Source: Callorhinus ursinus
Lineage: Eukaryota > Chordata > Mammalia > Carnivora > Otariidae
Assembly (NCBI RefSeq): GCF_003265705.1
Contig: NW_020312828.1
Span: 61,134,212-61,198,211, forward strand
DNA length: 64,000 bases
Reading direction: 5' to 3'
Shown piece by piece: positions 1-11,575 of the stretch. A program made the position numbers and the translations under genes. Numbering within the stretch: position 1 is the first letter of the stretch; every line of letters starts with the position of its first letter. The notes beneath the pieces are model-generated. The model ran no database searches. It was not told where the DNA came from and saw nothing but the letters and a program-made list of their open reading frames with translations.

Positions 1-1331
1 GAGATAATTACAGAAATGAGTTGTGTTTCTCAAACAAATCAGATTGTACAGTTTGGGGGAAGCATATCTTGGTGGGCATAAGGGATCTCAGACTTATTCT
101 GGCTGCGTGCCCAAAATCAGTGATACAAGGAGCCCTTTGCTGCAGCAGAGAGAAGCTTCTGTCGGAATCCTTATGGGAAATTTGTACAAGCAATTCCTAC
201 CCTCATAAACAGGAATCCTGCTGGCAATTTGTTCTGTAAGGAAAACAGAAAAAGTGCTGATATAGCTTCATCTGGACCTATACCCTGGGCTTCATCAAGA
301 AAAGAGGTAATTGAAACAATTCCTGATTTGTGGCCTGAAGGGGTTTGCAGTTTTTTTCATTCCATCTCGCAGAGAAGTTCTGAGCTGAGAAAAAATAAGG
401 AAAATAAATCTAATGAGTAAAATATTGAAGGGATTGTGATTCTAAAAAGACAAAGACGAAGGAAAGATCACTTTCTCAGCTCATTTGAGTCCAAGAGGCC
501 AGGATGCAACTTGTAAACATCTTTGAGTGACAAATTTTATGACCCCCTCTCTGTTCTAGCTCCATCCCCTGCACTTGGAGATCAGCCAGTTTGCAGGCTA
601 ACCTAGAAAATTAATGTTGTCACAGACAAGGTGAGGTGAGATACATGTTGGTCCACTGACACATCTTTTGTGGGAAGGTGAGAAACCAGATTTTAGTAGC
701 ATCAATGTCCAGGATACAGGATGGTGTGAATGAGAGCATTTCAGACACAGAAACTCCAAGGGGCATTGAGGACTGAGATGATTTTCAGTGTCCATCTGGC
801 CAGTGGCATGCAGGAACAAAGCTCTCAGGGGTGAACAATACCTAGGAGAGGTGAACAGCAGTTGGCTCCAAGTTTGTCCATGTGTATGTTTTACTATCAG
901 GTAGAAATACGAGAGTAGAATTCAGCTTTGGGAGAGAATGTTTCCAAGAGCCAGGTAAGATGCTGGATAGAATTCAGAGAAATACCCTAAGCTGAACAAG
1001 GGTACTAAACAGGAAAACTAAGCAGAAACCATGAAGGAGGAAATAAAAATAAAGAACCCATGGCTAGGACTCATAAAACAGAAAGAGAAAAGGCTGTATA
1101 ATAAAGGGTTCTCTAGATTCTCAGAGCTCATTCCTGGTACACAGGGTCCTGAGTCAGACTGGCATTAAGATGACGCATAGGGCATTTGACAGGCCATCAA
1201 TCCTAACTGGATTTGGGGTCTGAGAAATGAAACTGAGTTCCAAGGGGGAGAGAGGGCAAGGCTGCCAACATACCTCTTCATCAGAACTATCTCAGGATCT
1301 GAGATGAGCTTGGGTTTAGCAAATGGGACTT
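1..1331. other. Unique sequence, no recognised feature
   Basis: I see no repeat family, RNA gene or coding exon with splice signals here. The open frames are short (under 75 codons), carry no recognisable domain and overlap each other in different frames, as expected by chance. Confidence 0.5.
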
Positions 1332-1440
1332 AGTAGCTCCTATTTATTGAGAACATAGTATATATCAGGCCCTGGGCTAAATACTTTACACCCATTATCT
1401 CCCCCTACCTCTCCCCCACACACCAGAAAATACAAGTGGG
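1332..1440 (-). repeat. MIR SINE fragment
   Basis: The segment reads as the reverse complement of a MIR: a 'tttattgagaacatagtatat' -like start, then 'caggccctgggctaaatact' and a 'ttacacccattatct' block, in the usual order. It is strongly diverged and truncated. The right boundary is uncertain. Confidence 0.7.
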
Positions 1441-2680
1441 AAGCTCTAAAAGACTATGGTATTTCTGACAGTCAGATTTGGAAAGTTATCTACTAAGAAG
1501 CTATAATATACTTAAGGTACTATTACAGCAGGTTAATTTTCACCTAATTAAGAGAACAGAAGTTTTGTTTATGCAACCAAATAGAGACTTACTGTCTAGA
1601 GCATATACTTTCTAAATCAAACAAAATAGAGAATGACATCGAGATGTATAATAGCCTTACCACAACAGATCTGTCACATGTAATTGTGTGTTAGTTCATG
1701 TGTCCCCTCCATCTGAATGAGCAATAAAACTAACTTGGAGAAGAATAATTTCTTCTCAGATCAGGATATTTCTTGGTTACCTCCCATTGCTCTCAGACAT
1801 GCTACCTGTGATTTTCAGTTAAACTGGACACATTGGCATGGCTAGTACTTTAAATCTACAAATTTTTTCATGTCCCCGTTTCTCTGTGTCCTCCTTCTAT
1901 TTTATCTACTATAGTACAACAAAAGACTATCTTCAGAAAGAAAAGGGGAAATCCTTGGAGATTGATCTCCACAGTACTATACAATGAATCACCTTCTCTG
2001 ATAATAGCCTCATACTTATGATGTGGATTGTTCCAGAGATGATTCGACCAAATGAGAATGCTGGTATTACCTGGCATATACAGCTGTGCCCATCTCCAAT
2101 CGGGTTTGATGTTCTGTTTTGGGATTTTGTTGATGTGGTTTTGATATCAAAGTAGAAAAGAATGTTTCCTGGGAATAGCAGAAACCAGACTCCTTAGTAC
2201 CATTTTTCATTACAGCGGTGGTCAGACTGGGGAATTAGATGTTGTCTGGTTGTTTAGACAGAGATGTGCACCTCTCCCACTAAGTGTGTATCCTTTTGAT
2301 GGGCCCTGGTGAAAGCTTCCATGTTCACCATCTAAGCCAAATTTGCTAAGGTTCTCTGACTCTACTAGGGTATCCTGACAAAGTAATATATGCCATATAC
2401 AGACTGCCAACTAGAATTTTCTACCACCGAAATCTGAGATCTAAATATCCTAAAATATACCACAAGTGATCTACATTGCTAAGTTTCTAAAAGAGGAGAG
2501 GGTAACTCTGTGGCATTCTTTGACAGTCAGTATAATTTTTTTCAGAGAATAAACCTCAAATTTTTGCTTGAAGATAAATGCTTGATTCTAGGCCATCTTC
2601 ATGTGTCCTTGGAGGGGAAGGGCAGAGATAGGAATGCTGATGTAAGTAATGTTTGTACCCTTTGTATTATTTTATTAGGT
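1441..2680. other. Unique AT-rich sequence, no recognised feature
   Basis: No repeat family or exon recognised. Short frames on both strands (for example 1868-2077 minus and 2222-2410 minus) have no domain and no convincing splice sites. Confidence 0.45.
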
Positions 2681-2691
2681 CCATGTATTAT

Positions 2692-2835
2692 CTTTTAATT
2701 TTTTTATTTTTTTTACTTCCAGTATAATTAACATACAGTGTTATATTAGTTTCAGGTGTACATAGTGATTCAACAATTTGATACATGGCTTATTGCTCAT
2801 CATAAGTGAACTCTTAATGCCCTTTACCTATCAGA
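2692..2835 (-). mobile_element. L1 3'-end fragment, antisense, with TSD
   Basis: It starts with a T-rich tract (the poly(A) tail read backwards). It continues with the typical antisense L1 3'UTR words 'acatacagtgttatattag', 'tttcaggtgtacatagtgat' and 'tcaacaatttgatacat'. An 11-bp target-site duplication, ccatgtattat, lies at 2681-2691 and 2836-2846. This fixes it as a 5'-truncated L1 insertion of about 144 bp. Confidence 0.85.
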
Positions 2836-2848
2836 CCATGTATTATTG

Positions 2849-3886
2849 AAAGATATTGCCTTTACCCTTGACTCATGTTTCCATGAAGAGGAACATAATC
2901 AGTATAATATTCTTGACTTTCTCTATGTCTTTACTAACTTTTCCCCAAAGGAGAAGGATTAAATGATCTGATTCACAAATTTAGGAGCAGAAACTTGGCA
3001 ACTGTGGCTGAGTCTCTTCCCTTCTTCTTCTCTTCTTTGGACCTACTAGATTTGGAGAAGATGCACTCTAGTCTATTGTTGGTCATTCAGTGAGGTTCCC
3101 AGTAGCAGCCCTGACCTTGGTGTGGAAGACTGTGGTTGACCAGCGCTACCTGACATTGAGTGACGAAGTCTGTACATTAATGGAGTTAAGCATCAGAAAG
3201 CCCATTGTTGCCTTATGTGTAATACTCATTTTCCCATAACTCCACCAGTAATGAAACAGGCATTTCAATCTCCATCTGCCTGATTCCTGATGTCTCTCAG
3301 CACAGAACTTAGGCAAGAAACAAAATAACTCTTCAGCCTGAACTCAAACACCAACATATGCCATCAATAATTTTCACATTGTTGAGATTTACCAAGTTCT
3401 CTCCTTTAGTGAACTCCCAGATAGCATCATAAATACTGCTGTAAAGGGGGAGTAAATTGCAACATTTCTACCAATACAGTCCTACTATGGCTTTTCCTTT
3501 CATAATATCCCTTTATTTTTGTTAGTCATAAGGCATCTCTTTTCTTGGAAGTTGTTATTTTTTATTTATTATTTATATTAAGTTATTATTTTTAATAATA
3601 CATGGTCTGATAGGTATTTTCTTGGACGTTAGATGATAGTATTAATCTTAGATACCTTTGAGACATGTCCGATGTATGATCAAGGAGTAAATCTAAGATA
3701 ATTGGAGAAATTGGTCAATGGTAAATTTACAGAAAATAATCAAAGAGTGGTTCATTTCTTTATAAGACAAAATTCAGATTTTTAAAGTTGTGAGATTTCA
3801 CCAAATGAAAGGTAAAACCCCTAAGTAGCAAAGAAGTACCATTCCAGAAATTACAAGCCTTGGGGCAGGGGTAGGGAGGGAGGCTG
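2849..3886. other. Unique sequence, no recognised feature
   Basis: Nothing recognised apart from a very AT-rich stretch at about 3545-3605. No exon-like frame. Confidence 0.45.
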
Positions 3887-3954
3887 AAATATAAGAAAGC
3901 ATTCTGGAGTGAAAACCTGCATGATTTTTCACTCCAGAATGCTCTCTTATATTT
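3887..3954. repeat. Near-perfect inverted repeat (29-bp arms, 10-nt loop)
   Basis: Left arm 3887-3915 and right arm 3926-3954 are reverse complements over 29 bp with one mismatch (an A/G difference about ten bases from the outer end). They are separated by a 10-nt loop (cctgcatgat). The arms begin aaatataaga and end ctggagtgaaaa. The transcript of either strand would fold into a single long hairpin. No known family was recognised. It could be a miniature element, a template-switch fold-back, or a microRNA-type hairpin. Confidence 0.85.
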
Positions 3955-4342
3955 GATGAGGCTGGGAAATGCACACAGTTGGCATCCAATACAGAAAGTA
4001 CAGTTTAGATGGACAATAAGCAGTATCAGTAGGCTTTGAGGTACGTAAAGCAGAAAATAATACAGGAATCAAAAAGTTGACCTCCAGATTTTCAGGTTTC
4101 GATTTTGCTCGCAACATTTTAAATGGCTCCTTTGTCTCATTTTTTCTTGAGCAGAAACAGAAGTTATATAACCAAAATGACACAAGTTTTAATGGTCTAT
4201 TTGAAAGAAAGCCTTCAGCTCTATATATGTAGACTTAAGAAATGTTACTAAAATTTATACTAAAATATATCCCATTTGAATAAAAATCAAGCACTTTTAT
4301 GAGTGAATTTCTATTGAGGTTTTCTTTCAATGCAATGTAGTT

Positions 4343-4387
4343 GTTTTGTTTTGTTTAAGTTGAAGTGTTGTTGACACACAATGTGAC
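4343..4387 (-). mobile_element. Very short L1 3'-end insertion, antisense, with 13-bp TSD
   Basis: About 45 bp of T/G-rich tail followed by 'gtgttgttgacacacaatg', an antisense L1 3'UTR motif. It sits exactly between two perfect copies of atgcaatgtagtt (4330-4342 and 4388-4400). The perfect duplication shows it is a complete but extremely 5'-truncated retrotransposition event. Confidence 0.8.
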
Positions 4388-4419
4388 ATGCAATGTAGTT
4401 TTTAAGGAGTTTATCATTA

Positions 4420-4733
4420 TCATATAGTTTCACTTATTTGTGAAACATAAGGAATAGCATGGAGGACATTAGGAGAAAGACAGGGAAAATGAAGGGGGGG
4501 AAATTGGAGGGGGAGATGAACCATGAGAGACTATGGACTCAGAGAAACAAACTGAGGCTTTTGGGGGTGGGTGGAGGGATGGGTTAGCCCAGTGATGGGT
4601 ATTAACGAGGGCACATATTGCATGGAGCACTGGGCGTTATAAGCAAACAGTGAATCATGGAACACTACATCAAAAACTAATGACGTAATGTATGGTGATT
4701 AACATAACATAATAATAAAAAAAAAGAAAATAT
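4420..4733 (+). mobile_element. L1 3' end (carnivore type), with TSD
   Basis: The end of ORF2 is followed by the carnivore L1 3'UTR. It holds 'gagagactatggactcagag', 'aaacaaactgagg', a G-rich tract, 'gagcactgggcgttata', 'tggaacactacatcaaaaac', then 'gtatggtgattaacataaca' and an A-rich tail. The duplication aaggagtttatcatta (4404-4419) recurs as aaagagtttatcatta (4734-4749). It landed 20 bp from the tiny L1 at 4343-4387. Confidence 0.95.
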
Positions 4734-4749
4734 AAAGAGTTTATCATTA

Positions 4750-5439
4750 AACTACTAGTCTTCCATGTCTGGGTCCAAACTAAATTCCAAAAGTAGTTAT
4801 CTTGACAGGTTATCCTTGAAAATATTTTGGGATATAAGGAGTTATATGCAAGTATTACCACTGGTTGTTACCTCAGTGGGCTGAGAATGGAGCAAAATGG
4901 TGGGAAAATTATTAGAATTTTTCTTTTTTCATTAAAAATGTATAGAAACATATTTTTCAAAAGTTCACACACTGGGTTATATTTTGAAAGCAATTCAAAG
5001 CTTCCCAAGAATTTTTAAGGTGCTTTTATTGTAGGAGGGATAGGAAGAATCAGTGTTAATCCCTATATTGTCATTTCAAACCACTGAATAATATAAATGC
5101 ATAATCCCTTATTTGAAATTATGCAATTATGTCTCAGAATTTGGAAATTTGGGGCTTTTAGACTAGGAACATGGTGCACAGATCAAATGACATCAAACGA
5201 CCCCATCAGGGCCTGGAATAGCACTCTTTAGTTAAACACATTAATATTTCTACAGTGAAAACATATGATGAGATAAAGAAAAAAAACACTGATACTATGT
5301 GTGATATGTAAAGATTCTAAACAACCTCAGATGAGCCTTTGCCATCAAATGAGTTACAAAATAACATCCAGTTTTCAGTGATTTTTGGATTTCAGAATTC
5401 CAAATAAGAGATTACTGTCCTAAAGTAATACAGAGAAGC
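4750..5439. other. Unique sequence, no recognised feature
   Basis: No repeat or exon recognised; AT-rich. Confidence 0.45.
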
Positions 5440-5635
5440 ACTGAAAATAATTATGCTAAGCACCTCACATATTATTTCATTTAGTCCTTTCAACAACCTT
5501 ATTAGGAGGCAATTATCATGGTTCTCATTTAAAGATGAGAAAACTGAGACATGTTAGCTAGTAAGGGTAGAACCAGGATTTGAATCTAGACATTTTGGCT
5601 CCAAGACCATGGTTTTAACTACTATACTGCCTTTC
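5440..5635 (-). repeat. MIR SINE
   Basis: Nearly full-length MIR in reverse complement. Landmarks in order: 'ctaagcacctcacatattat', 'tttagtcctttcaacaacct', 'attatcatggttctcattta', 'gatgagaaaactgagaca', 'ggatttgaatctagacattt', and 'ttttaactactatactgcct' at the end. Confidence 0.85.
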
Positions 5636-6699
5636 TTTCTAAAGGGACAGTGTTGACCTCAAAAAAGAAGGAACCCGACCCCATACATCATGGGTATTGC
5701 CATCAAGAATGGCCATAGCCAGTGGCTATGACCTTGACAAATCACTGCTCCCCATCTTCCTCCCCCAACAACCAGTGTTTTCCAAAAGGCATTCTAACTT
5801 TCTTGGTCTTCTCTCCCATTAGCTCCCTACCTTATATTCCAGACAAGTAATTTAATGCTCCCTATGTTGGACTCAGTTTATGCTCTACCATAAATCTGCC
5901 TCCTTGTTTTCTGGCTAGAGTGGCCCTAGGAAAGTTTTGCACTGTCTGCAAGGTCATGAAGTTAGGTCACTGCTGCTGCTGCCACCGCCAGCACTACCAT
6001 TATAGACCACGGAGCTCCGCCTATGGCACTGACTGGCAACAAGAGAAGTCACACAGGCACCTTGGCCAGACTGAACACACGGGGCCTCTTACTTTCCCAG
6101 TAGCTAAGAGGGCTGGGTGGCATAACCTAACAGTGCAGGGAAGTTAATGCCCAGAGGGGTGAATTGGCCAATGAAATGAAAGAGAGAGACAGAGAGAGAG
6201 AAATTCTCCCTTCGTTCTTTCCTCTACTCTACCATGTGGACTGTTCTGAAACATGGAAATTCATTCAACCTCCAGGAAGCTGTCCCCAAAGTCACAGCAT
6301 TCAGTTACGCTTTTTATGCAGTTGTGGCCAGCCTGGGGAAATGCGCCTCTTACATTTGCTGTCCCTCCATCTATGCCTCACTCCCTTTCATCTCTGCTTT
6401 CTGCTTCCCTGGGATTGCACTTCCCAATAAAATATTAGTACAAAGTTTTGACCTCAGATTCCATTTACTAGAGGATCAGGGTTAAGACACATCCCAAACC
6501 TCTTAACATTTCTTTTTGCCTGTGTCCTATTAGGCTATTTTCTCTGCCTGTGCCCAGCTGCCCACCCCCCCAAATTGCAGCCACCCTTCAAGATGCACTA
6601 TTAACATGAATTAATTTTCTCATCTCTCCAATCAGATATGATTTCTCCTTACTAAAAAGATCCTCATTATATGTTGTTTGGACTTTTCTATAGTATGCT
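5636..6699. other. Unique sequence, no recognised feature
   Basis: Three overlapping frames at 6164-6485 reach 88 codons but show no domain, and their codon content looks random. A short GA-rich run lies at 6178-6203. No exon signals that I can defend. Confidence 0.4.
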
Positions 6700-7450
6700 T
6701 CTCATTCTGTCATATGCTTTATTTAATGTCTTATACATCCTACTGAAGGCTGAGCTTCACAAGGGTAGAGATTGTGCCCTATTAATATAGGTGTCTTGTC
6801 ATGCCAAATGTTTGCATATGAAATTCTCAGTAGGAGGTCCTTCCATATAGGATCTGGATTCTACTGGGCCTTCTAGCCTCCAAACCCCAGTCTTAGCTTC
6901 AGCCAGAAAAAGCAATGGGCAGATTCCTAAAATTCACAAGTTATTTCATAGTAATGTCTTTGTCACTGCTGTTCCCAAAGAGCCACTCATTTCTTCACGC
7001 CCAGAAACTCCTTTATGTAATCAAATGTCACACATCAACCTTTCTTTGAAGCTTTCACTAACATTCCTGGCTCCTTCTATAATTTCTTGAACTCCAACAT
7101 AATTCCACTGTAACAACTGTGTTTATCTGGCAGTCAGCAAACTTCTTCTGTAAAGAGCAAGATAATAAAGATGTTTTACTCTTGCAGGCTATCCAGTCCC
7201 TGTCCTGATTCCTCAACTCTGCCACCATAACACAAAAGGAGTCAGAGACAATATGCAAATGAATGGACCAATGAATCTGACAAAAACAGGCATGGGCACC
7301 TCGGGTCCACAGGCTGTAGTTTGCCAAGCCCTGAATTAGCCCACTGTGATTGCTTCAGTATCAGTAAGTTCTTCATTCTTGGAATCTAGTGCAGCATTTG
7401 ACACTTATTAGGTGTCCAATAAGTATTCACTGCAATGAATTAAATAACAT
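6700..7450 (+). repeat. L2 LINE 3' region, interrupted
   Basis: Diverged L2 3'-end words appear on both sides of an insertion: 'gctgagcttcacaagggtag' near 6750, 'cctttctttgaagctttcac' near 7040, then 'cttattaggtgtccaataag' near 7405. A DNA transposon (7131-7334) sits inside. Left boundary approximate. Confidence 0.6.
7131..7334 (+). mobile_element. Non-autonomous hAT-type DNA transposon
   Basis: The ends are matching terminal inverted repeats, cagtcagcaaacttcttctg on the left and agtttgccaagccctg on the right. The interior has the 'ctgtaaagagcaagataata', 'cctcaactctgccaccataa' and 'acaaaaacaggcatggg' blocks of a common mammalian Charlie-like MER element. No clear 8-bp duplication survives. 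It interrupts an older L2. Confidence 0.75.
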
Positions 7451-9384
7451 ACAAAGATAAGTGTCTAAATCATGGCCCCAGATGTCCCCCTGTTTCCAAC
7501 ATGAACACTCCCTCCTGTGTGAGCAGTAGTTTCTTGCCTCTCTTTGTAAGCATGGAATTGGCCTGGCAAAATATGAGACAGAGGGAGCCGCACAAGTGGC
7601 AGAGCTGCACGCCAAGCCCAAAGAAGTGTTGTTGCTTTTGCCAGGCTATTTTCTGCCAAAATCTGGAATCAATCTTTCATTAAAGGAGCCATAGTATCTA
7701 CTAGAATCATTGCATTTACCCAGTCAGTAAACAGTTTCATTCCTGACTCACTTCTCTGCTAATAAAGCATTCTCACTGAGAAAGCCATTGTTAAACTCCT
7801 AAGAGCAATGGAAAGTAAAGGTGGAGGGTGGAAGCTGAAGCAGTGTAGAGCTTCTTCTTCAAATTTTGCATTTTTATTCTTCTCTGGTAATGGTTTTTCA
7901 TTCTGGCGGTGACCTTCATCTTTGCCAATGGTTTCTCCAACATTCCTTCTTTCTGCCAGTTCTTCTGAACTTTTCCATTGCGTCTAATGCTTCTTTCCCA
8001 TTTTTAGCTCCTCCTGTGCTCAGCCCTCACTTCCTGTGGTACCTTTCATTTCCTCTGGTGTCTCCTTCATTCCCACTATGTGAACACTGCCATAAATTCA
8101 AAGGTGCCCTCATTTCAGATTTTCCTTTCCTCTCTAGCCCACTTCTGCCTCTCTTCATCCCCACCAACCTTTGGGCTCTACAATTTCTACATTAAATATT
8201 AATTTTCCATAAGTACAGATTTCCAAAGGCAAGCTGGCAAGTTCTAGTGACAGCAAAATAGAAAAATATGATAAATTAAATATATCAACAAATTTAATGG
8301 CAAATGGAATATTTGTGTTTGTGGTTTAAAGACATATGTACTTGATTTATTAGGGCATATTAATATGCCAAAGAATTTTTAACTTTAAAAGCTGTGTTGA
8401 TACCAAGAGGAAAAAAAATATGGTCATCTATGCAATGCAGACTGTGCTAAAAACAATATTCACATAAACTGCAATGGAAGCTGATGGGGGAACAAAATGC
8501 CTTGGCCTCATTTGGGAACTGGAGCATACAAGTGCAGCAAGTTTTCATTATCTGACAGTATTTTTTCAGCGATAGGAAACTCAGTGATCTTATGTTGATC
8601 AAAGATGCTAGTAGTCAAGATTCCAGTAGATGACCAAGGAAACCAGTTAATTAAGATCTCCCTAAACCACTCTCATGGCAAAATATTCTGAACTCATCTA
8701 TAGGATTCCAGGAGCCTCTAGCTGTATTGTGATGAAACATTTGCATGGTAAGATACGGGAAAAATCAATGACTGCCAAATTGTCTTCCAAAATATCATGA
8801 TCACAGAAGCCATACAAACCCACCTAGAGAGAAGCCTAGGAACAGGACAACCCCTTGACCCATCCCCAAATGCCTGGGGGAGTTCTGAGTGCTCTCGTAG
8901 ACCACTCCACAAAGCTTGGAGAATGGTTGCAAGTGCCCAGGGTCTTAAAATATGTTGAAGGTAAGAGGGAATTAAGAAGTATGAGGAATAAGTGACATTA
9001 AGATGATTAAAGATTCATTAAAAGAATTACATAATGAGCTGCTTAATTTGATAAAACCTGCTGCCATGTTATGTATCATGAACAGTCAATCCTTGAAGGA
9101 ACCCTGGAGGGGGAAAACCCAGCACTGGAGAGGAAGATGGTAAGAGCAAAGCCTTCATGAAACAGGTCATAGTTGAGGTGGATCTGGAGAGTCAGGCATT
9201 AAGTGGTGGGAGAAAAAGAGGTGGGAGAGCCATAGGATCAGCGAGAAGACCAGAATTTCTAGAGCTGAAGCTGCATATTGAAGAAGTGTGGGAACTAGAA
9301 AGGACAGTGAAGTGACATTTACTTGTGTACAGCACACTGCCACCTGAAACTGCAAGGCATGGTGGGATTTTTAAATTTTTTTGA
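7451..9384. other. Unique sequence, no recognised feature
   Basis: No repeat family identified. The longest frame (7866-8195, plus, 109 codons) is pyrimidine-rich with no domain or signal I can support. Treated as non-coding. Confidence 0.4.
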
Positions 9385-9560
9385 CAAAAGCCATACTGAG
9401 AATGCACTATGAATATAACACAGTGGTAGGTATTATGAATTAAAAGACAAATGAGACTCAGTCTTGCTCTCAAAGATTTCACAGTATAGTAAGACAGACA
9501 GGAATACTATAAATAAACAAATATATTGTGATAGATGCTATACTAGAGTAGTTAGGATAA
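9385..9560 (-). repeat. L2 LINE 3'-end fragment, antisense
   Basis: The segment has the antisense L2 pattern 'cagtggtaggtattatgaat', 'gactcagtcttgctctcaaa', 'gatttcacagtatagtaag', then an A-rich part with 'gtgatagatgctata'. Diverged; limits approximate. Confidence 0.6.
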
Positions 9561-9759
9561 AAGGCTTAATAGTGGATAGGTATGACTAAGGATTCCATGT
9601 CTCGCTCAGTGAAAGGGGGCAGCCTCATATAGTGTATAAGTGAGTATAAATCAGTATAAATCTTTTTTAAAAGCAATTTGATAATAGGATGTTTCTTCAT
9701 AACCCCTGATTTAGTAATTCCACTGTGTTGTTATTTTTTGATTAGAAAGTATTAGATGT

Positions 9760-10905
9760 CATCGGGGAAATACAAATCAAAACCACAATGAGATACCACC
9801 TCGCACCAGTTAAAATGGCTAAAATTCACAAGACAGGGAACAACAAATGTTGGTGAGGATGTGGAGAAAGAGTAACCCTCTTACACTATTGGTGGGAATG
9901 CAAGCTGGTACAGCCACTCTGGAAAACAGTGTGGAGGTTCCTCAAGAAGTTAAAAATAGAGCTACCCTATGACCCAGCAATTGCACTACTGGGTATTTAT
10001 CTCAAAGATACAGATGTAGTGAAAAGAAGGGCCACATGCATCCCAATGTTCACAGCAGTAATGTCCACAATAGCCAAACTGTGGAAGGAGCTGAGATGCC
10101 CTTCAATAGACGAATGGATAAAGAAGATGTGGTTCACAGACCTGTACCTCTGAAACAAATAATACATTATATGTTTAAAAAAAATAAGATAATAGGAAGG
10201 GGAAAATGAAGGGGGGAAACCGGATGGGGAGAAAAACCATGGGAGACTATGGACTCTGAGAAACAAACTGAGGGTTCTAGAGGGTTCACGATACAGTTCT
10301 GGGTTAGTCTGGTGATGGGTATTAAAGAGAGCACGTACTGAATGGAGCACTCGGTATTATACGCAAACAATGAATCATGGAACACTACAACAAAAACTAA
10401 TGATGTAATGTATGGTGATTAACATAACAATAAAATTTTTAAAAATGTAAAAAAAAAAGACATGGTTCATATATACAATGGAATATTACTCAGGCATCAG
10501 AAAGGATAAATACCTACCATTTACATCAACATGGATGGAACTGGAGGGGATTATGCTAAGTGAAATAAGGAAATCAGAGAAAGACAATCATCGTATGGTT
10601 TCACTCATATGTGGAATACAAGAAATAGCACAGAGGACGACAGGGAAAGGGAGGGAAAACTGAATGGGAAGAAATCAGAGTGGGAGACAAATTATGAAAG
10701 ACTCTTGACTCCAGGAAACAAACTGAGGGTTGTGGAAAGGGAGGGGTGTAGGGGGATGGGGTAACTGGGTGATGAGCATTAAGGAGGGCACGTGATATGA
10801 TGAGCACTGGGTGTTATATGCAACTAATGAATCACTGAACACTACATCAAAAACTAATGATGTACTATATGTTGGCTAATTGAATTTAAATTTAAAAAAA
10901 GGAAA
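9760..10905 (+). mobile_element. L1 (ORF2 3' end + 3'UTR), outer copy with TSD
   Basis: The duplication aaagtattagatgt (9746-9759) recurs with one change at 10906-10919, which defines a single 5'-truncated L1. It starts in the ORF2 C-terminal region ('aatgagataccacctc', 'ggtgggaatgcaagctggta') and ends with a 3'UTR and 'acactacatcaaaaactaat'. The frame 9929-10153 encodes the ORF2p C-terminal stretch with '[17 protein letters not shown]'. A second L1 is inserted at 10137-10456. Confidence 0.9.
10137..10456 (+). mobile_element. L1 3'UTR inserted inside another L1
   Basis: The outer L1 reads up to aagatgtggttca (10124-10136) and resumes with aagacatggttca (10457-10469). The two tg/ca differences fit CpG decay of one ancestral duplication. 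The insert begins 'cagacctgtacctctgaaac' and carries the carnivore L1 3'UTR, ending 'gtatggtgattaacataaca' plus an A-rich tail. Same orientation as its host element. Confidence 0.8.
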
Positions 10906-10964
10906 AAAGTATCAGATGTGAACAAAGAATTCTGTATTAGGAGAATCTGTCACGATTATATTCA

Positions 10965-11195
10965 TAATGGTTGGCACCGGTTCTTAAGCCAGATAAATCT
11001 GCATTAGAATTCTGGCTTTTGAATGAAGAACCCAACCTGTATGGTCATTATTTTGCTCATCTAAAAAATGGGTGTAATGAAAGTTCCTCCCATAAAAGGC
11101 TGTTAGAGATATTTAAAGTGTAACTATATAAAAAAGACATAGTAGAATCCCTGGATGATAATGAGTACTCAATAATTCTTAGCTCATTAATCTGT
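10965..11195 (+). repeat. MIR SINE
   Basis: Diverged MIR in forward orientation: 'attagaattctggcttttga', 'atctaaaaaatgggtgtaat', 'tgttagagatatttaaagtg', 'gatgataatgagtactcaat'. Limits approximate. Confidence 0.55.
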
Positions 11196-11199
11196 AGCA

Positions 11200-11575
11200 G
11201 TAGAAAACTAGAAATACCTAAATGTTCCATAACAGGTGACTGGAGACATTACGAAGTGTCTACTATGTAGCCATAAAAAAACTTTCTAATTGACTCTTAA
11301 ATGGAGAAAATGATGATGATATAATATTAACTGCAAAAAAGCAATGTGAAAATTATATTTGCCAATTGTTCTGGATTGTTTCAAAACTAAGCAAGTAAAT
11401 ATACAGATACATAACCTCAGGGGAAAAAAGAGAAGAACAAAATACCCTCAGAAGTTATCTCTGGGTGCTGAAATTAGAAATCATTTTTATTTTCCCTGTG
11501 CTCTTTCTGAAAATCCTACAATGAACATATATATTACTTCTATTATGAGAAAAAGAAATTATTTAAAATAGTGCA
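11200..11575 (+). mobile_element. Old L1 (L1M-type) 3' end
   Basis: Old L1 landmarks in order: 'aaatacctaaatgttccata', 'atgtagccataaaaaaact', 'aagcaatgtgaaaattatat', and a 3' part ending in an A-rich tract. Diverged from the young carnivore L1s; no duplication found. Confidence 0.6.

Noticed and set aside
10137..10200. Apparent foreign phrase and short A-run before the inner L1 3'UTR
   Set aside because: Looked like a chimera at first, but 'tacctctgaaacaaataata' followed by an A-run is a regular part of carnivore L1 3' ends.
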